From positions 1 to 9,610 of the forward strand of contig CAYZEZ010000195.1 in the NCBI GenBank assembly GCA_964477295.1: DNA of 9,610 nt, written 5' to 3'. Below are positions 6,862 through 9,610 of the stretch, piece by piece. Each line of letters starts with the position of its first letter. The first letter of the stretch is position 1. The stretch is from CAYZEZ01 sp964477295. Its GTDB lineage: Bacteria > Bacteroidota > Bacteroidia > Bacteroidales > SM23-62. The notes beneath the pieces were generated by a model that saw only the letters and a program-made list of their open reading frames with translations, was not told where the DNA came from and did no database searches. The translations under genes were made by a program, and so were the position numbers.

Positions 6862-8259
6862 CTATCCCAGGTATTTGGACAACGTACTTAGCAAATCGTG
6901 CGACCATATGGGTTTGATCAAAAAATGGCTGAAAAAGTTCATTGCATCCTTATATTCAGCTTCATCCAGGTTATAGGCTGTCTGGGCGATAATTGGCAGG
7001 TCGGGCAAAGCTTCTGAAATTGCTTTGGCCGCTTCATATCCGTCCATCTCGGGCATCAATATATCCATTAACACGACGTCATAGTTTTTATTCTTCAGGC
7101 AAAGATTGACAGCCTCTCTGCCATTCTCCGCCCAAAAGATCTCGACACCCGTAGGTTTAAGAATTTCCTGAAGGTAGATAAAGTTTGACTCCACATCTTC
7201 TGCAATCAGGATTTGTTTCCCGGTCCAGTTTTGCTCCTCAGCAGCATCTTGCCCTGCATCTGCTGTCTCAACCATCTCTGATGCATCATCCCTGTCAATA
7301 AAATTGATTTTTGTTACCAGGCGGAATCGAAAATCCGATCCACGTCCCAGTTGTGAATCAACCTGAAGCTCCCCACCCATCAATTTTACCAGGTGCCTGG
7401 AAATATTAATCTTCAATGATGCCAGATCGAATGGCCTCATCCTGCTATCGATCACTTTGGTAAATTGCTTAAAGATCATTTCCAGCCTTTCCATTGAAAA
7501 TCCTGCGCCTGTATCCTTAACATAGAATTCCAGAGTATTATTACCGGTCAGGTTATACCCGAACTCGATAACTCCCTCATCGGTAAATTTAAATGCATTA
7601 TCCAGCAGGTTAACCAGTACCTGTTTCAACCTTTTTTCATCTGTAGTGATGATGAAATTATTATCCTTTACACTGGTTTTTAACAAGATAGCAATATTTT
7701 TTCCCTCATATTCCCTGATCAGATTATCGTATAGCTCATATAAGTCTGACAACATCACGTTCAGGCGGCATTCAGTCTCCTTAATATATAGCTGACCTGT
7801 CTCGATCATTGTAATATCTGTAATGTTGTTAATCAGCTCCATTAGATACTTCCCGCTTGTCCCGATATGATCCATATAAAGATCTTTGGAAATGTCGCTG
7901 AGATTTGGATCTCTCAGTAAATCCACAAATCCGAGAATGGCGTTCAGGGGAGTTTTTATCTGGTTGGAAACGTTAACCATAAGGGTAGGATCAGAACTGA
8001 TCCTATGAATCTGCTTTTGAGAAGGCTTTTCATTTCCTGAATTAATAATTAACATCCGCGGCAATATTATTCCGAGGATTACAATAACGGCCACACCAAG
8101 CAGACGGGTATACAATTCATTAATTGGCGGATTGGTAATGAATACCTGGAAAAAATCCAGGTCTTTATAAAAAAGTACAGCATCCAGGACTGAGTCAACA
8201 ACATAAAACAAAACGGCTAATACGATGCTGTAAAGAAGTACTCTGGATTGTGGTTTCAT
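6862..8259 (-). CDS. Membrane-bound hybrid histidine kinase-like protein, degenerate kinase with intact REC
   Basis: The product has 465 residues. Two membrane helices (about 7-30 and 52-72) flank a short loop containing NPPINELY, a small sensor-like hairpin. A HisKA-like region follows, but the H box, usually SHE-x-RTPLN, reads SNQIKTPLN: N99 sits where the phosphoacceptor His should be and Q100 replaces Glu. In the ATPase domain the N box (NLLDN, N217 and N221) and G1 box (DTGAG, 249-253) are present. The G2 box (normally GTGLGL) reads LASLKI (279-284), with S281 and K283 in place of glycines. The C-terminal REC domain (about 348-464) is intact: E354/D355, phosphoacceptor D399 in LMDIL, T427 and K449. 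The kinase half is therefore probably unable to autophosphorylate while REC can still accept phosphate. DivL of Caulobacter (Tyr for His) is a known precedent for such a pseudokinase. It lies downstream of an intact REC-kinase gene on the same strand. Confidence 0.9.
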   Translation of the reverse strand: MKPQSRVLLYSIVLAVLFYVVDSVLDAVLFYKDLDFFQVFITNPPINELYTRLLGVAVIVILGIILPRMLIINSGNEKPSQKQIHRISSDPTLMVNVSNQIKTPLNAILGFVDLLRDPNLSDISKDLYMDHIGTSGKYLMELINNITDITMIETGQLYIKETECRLNVMLSDLYELYDNLIREYEGKNIAILLKTSVKDNNFIITTDEKRLKQVLVNLLDNAFKFTDEGVIEFGYNLTGNNTLEFYVKDTGAGFSMERLEMIFKQFTKVIDSRMRPFDLASLKINISRHLVKLMGGELQVDSQLGRGSDFRFRLVTKINFIDRDDASEMVETADAGQDAAEEQNWTGKQILIAEDVESNFIYLQEILKPTGVEIFWAENGREAVNLCLKNKNYDVVLMDILMPEMDGYEAAKAISEALPDLPIIAQTAYNLDEAEYKDAMNFFSHFLIKPIWSHDLLSTLSKYLG

Positions 8260-8351
8260 GTATCTGATGTTTTACTGATTATAATTTATTTGTCTGCCCA
8301 ACGCAGGCAGGCAGGCGCTATGCCCTCACATGTTTTTTTTATCATGCTCTT
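8260..8351. other. Intergenic gap between the two kinase genes, with a short GCAG repeat
   Basis: These 92 bp separate the stop of the REC-kinase gene from the start of the degenerate hybrid kinase. They hold three gcag units (8303-8316), an inverted repeat ctgcc/ggcag (8294-8298 and 8306-8310) and a T8 run on the plus strand (8333-8340). On the transcribed minus strand the run is A8, so no Rho-independent terminator is formed. No convincing TAnnTTTG promoter was found before the downstream gene. Confidence 0.5.
8294..8316. repeat. GCAG tetranucleotide repeat with overlapping hairpin
   Basis: The unit gcag occurs three times in tandem plus gc at 8303-8316. Together with ctgcc at 8294-8298 it can pair with ggcag at 8306-8310 over a 7-nt loop. 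Its GC content is clearly higher than the surrounding A+T-rich gap, which suggests an inserted small repeat. Confidence 0.55.
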
Positions 8352-9518
8352 TCACTTTTGAATATCCACTGTCTGAATTTTATGCTTTGGCAGGGAAAAG
8401 CCGAACCTGCTTCCTTTACCCGGTTCACTTTCAACCCGGATCTCGCCGCCATGCCTCTTTATAAATTCCCTGCAGAGCAGGAGACCCAGGCCTGTACCAC
8501 GTTCATTTTCAGTTCCGGGCGTGCTCAAGTGTTTATCTATCCTGAAAAGATTCTCCAGCTGTTCCTTCCCCATGCCTACTCCGTTATCCTCCACCGATAA
8601 CCTGGCATCCTCCTGATTATCCGTGCAGCTGATAATGATCTTTCCTCCGGGCCGGGTAAATTTCAATGCGTTGGTTACCAGGTTTCTTACTACCGTCTCA
8701 ACCATTTTACTGTCGGCCCATACTGTAAGATCGTTTTCATCGATAATGGATAATTCAATTTTCTTTTTATCTGCAGTATCCTGTAATAATCCGGTCACAC
8801 TTGAGATAACTTCCTTGATCCTCAGGTAATCCGGTTTGAATTCAATCCTTCCGGTTTGTGACCTGGACCATTCAAGAAGGTTGTTGAGCAGTTCGAAACC
8901 GTGCATCGATGAGTTGAAAATATGTCTTACCATTTCCTTTATCTGCGCGGGGTCCTTCTGGTCAATCGTCTTCAGAAGTAAATCCGAGAATCCTATCATG
9001 GTATTAAATGGTTCCTTCAGATCATGTGCGATGATGGAAAAGAATTTGTCTTTAGTGGCCACAATTTCTTTCAGTTCTGTATTTAATTTGTCTAACTCAT
9101 GGTTCTGGCTTGCCATGATTTGTTTTGACATGCTTAGCTCGAGGTGAGTTTCCACCCTCGAAATCAGTTCTTTGGAGTTGAACGGTTTGGTTATGTAATC
9201 CACTCCGCCTGCAGTAAATCCCTCTATGATATCTTCGGGATCGGTTTTGGCCGTCAGGAATATGACAGGGATTTCCTTTGTTTCAGCACTCTCCATAAGT
9301 TTTTTACAAACTTCAAATCCCGACATCCCGGGCATATTTACATCAAGCAAAATGAGATCAGGTTTGGAGTAAGACACGGCTTCCAGTGCCTCCCTGCCGT
9401 TGGAGGCATAACTGAACTCGATATTCTTTTCATCAAGTATGTTTCCAAGGACCTGTATGTTCTCGGCGATATCATCGACTATGAGGACCGAGGGTTGCCA
9501 ATCGTTTTTCTCTACCAT
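8352..9518 (-). CDS. Hybrid REC-histidine kinase, cytoplasmic
   Basis: The 388-residue product begins with a receiver domain (about 10-125): D15/D16, phosphoacceptor D59 in LLDVN, T89 in FLTAK and K111 in TKPF. A coiled coil (about 125-160) leads to a HisKA domain with H165 in IAHDLKEPF. The ATPase domain has the N box (RNLVTNALKF, N279 and N283), G1 (DNGVGMG, 311-317) and G2 (GTGLGL, 341-346). All catalytic residues are therefore present. There is no transmembrane segment or signal peptide, so it is cytoplasmic, and its own REC probably controls the kinase. Such REC-kinase proteins usually take a signal as phosphate from another kinase. It starts 3 bp after the stop of an upstream gene tail and lies 92 bp before the degenerate membrane hybrid kinase. 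No DNA-binding response regulator is in the window, so the output is unknown. Confidence 0.93.
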   Translation of the reverse strand: MVEKNDWQPSVLIVDDIAENIQVLGNILDEKNIEFSYASNGREALEAVSYSKPDLILLDVNMPGMSGFEVCKKLMESAETKEIPVIFLTAKTDPEDIIEGFTAGGVDYITKPFNSKELISRVETHLELSMSKQIMASQNHELDKLNTELKEIVATKDKFFSIIAHDLKEPFNTMIGFSDLLLKTIDQKDPAQIKEMVRHIFNSSMHGFELLNNLLEWSRSQTGRIEFKPDYLRIKEVISSVTGLLQDTADKKKIELSIIDENDLTVWADSKMVETVVRNLVTNALKFTRPGGKIIISCTDNQEDARLSVEDNGVGMGKEQLENLFRIDKHLSTPGTENERGTGLGLLLCREFIKRHGGEIRVESEPGKGSRFGFSLPKHKIQTVDIQK

Positions 9519-9521
9519 CTT

Positions 9522-9610
9522 TTATATACTTATTTTTGGGTGTATCCCGGTTTTACTTTTTATGTCACTCTGTAAATACTTACTTATCAAATCAGTCATC
9601 TCCTGAAAAT
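9522..9610 (-). CDS. 3' tail of an unidentified gene
   Basis: Reading inward from the right edge on the minus strand gives 28 codons (FQEMTDLISKYLQSD, then IKSKTGIHPKISI) and a TAA at 9524-9522. The stop is 3 bp before the ATG of the REC-kinase, the kind of spacing seen in operons. The residues look like a helix and a short strand from a protein C-terminus, but too little is present to name a family. An ATG within the fragment (preceded by caggag) could alternatively start a 25-residue leader peptide. Only continuing the sequence past the window edge can decide. Confidence 0.45.
   Translation of the reverse strand, partial: FQEMTDLISKYLQSDIKSKTGIHPKISI

Noticed and set aside
8333..8340. T8 run as a Rho-independent terminator
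   Set aside because: The T run is on the plus strand, where no gene is transcribed; on the minus strand it is an A run, and no stable stem lies immediately before it.
9144..9575. 143-residue plus-strand open frame at the right end
   Set aside because: It is antisense to the REC domain of the hybrid kinase, whose catalytic residues are all in place on the minus strand.

Overview
The window looks like chromosomal DNA from a member of the Bacteroidetes, probably a Bacteroidales-like environmental lineage. The reasons are a patatin protein with a C-terminal outer-membrane barrel, a SPOR-like domain protein, small secreted proteins of types I associate with that phylum, very weak Shine-Dalgarno sequences, and short intergenic repeats (a heptamer array and a palindrome whose arms read gtcatcctgaacttg) that I recall as frequent in such genomes. 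The phylum assignment is inference from these traits, not from a marker gene.

Plus strand, 1-5039. The window opens inside a patatin/BamA-like outer-membrane protein (5' end missing). It is followed by a GTG-started glycerate 2-kinase whose start abuts a 7-bp tandem repeat, and then a small secreted beta-barrel protein. Next come two genes of the AmmeMemoRadiSam system: the radical SAM enzyme AmrS and the Memo-family protein AmrB. These two are separated by a 109-bp palindromic repeat element carrying a nested hairpin. The third component, AMMECR1 (AmrA), is not in the window.

Minus strand, 5069-9610, converging on the plus-strand genes with only 29 bp between the stops. In transcription order there is the tail of an unidentified gene, a REC-histidine kinase hybrid with all catalytic motifs intact, and a membrane-anchored hybrid kinase with a C-terminal REC domain. 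Then come a 304-residue putative lipoprotein, a 154-residue secreted protein, and a SPOR-like domain protein that overlaps the previous gene by 22 bp. Spacing is tight (3, 92, 37 and 11 bp, then an overlap), so some or all may be one transcription unit.

The most unusual point is the second hybrid kinase. Its phosphoacceptor histidine is replaced by Asn and the glycines of its G2 ATP-lid motif are replaced, while its N box, G1 box and receiver domain are intact. It reads as a pseudo-histidine kinase beside an apparently active one, which suggests a signalling pair in which the membrane protein senses or scaffolds and its receiver takes phosphate from elsewhere. The second point is the 154-residue/SPOR-like overlap, where a -1 shift on a run of five G would give one secreted SPOR-like protein. 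No tRNA, rRNA, CRISPR array, transposase or phage gene was seen.
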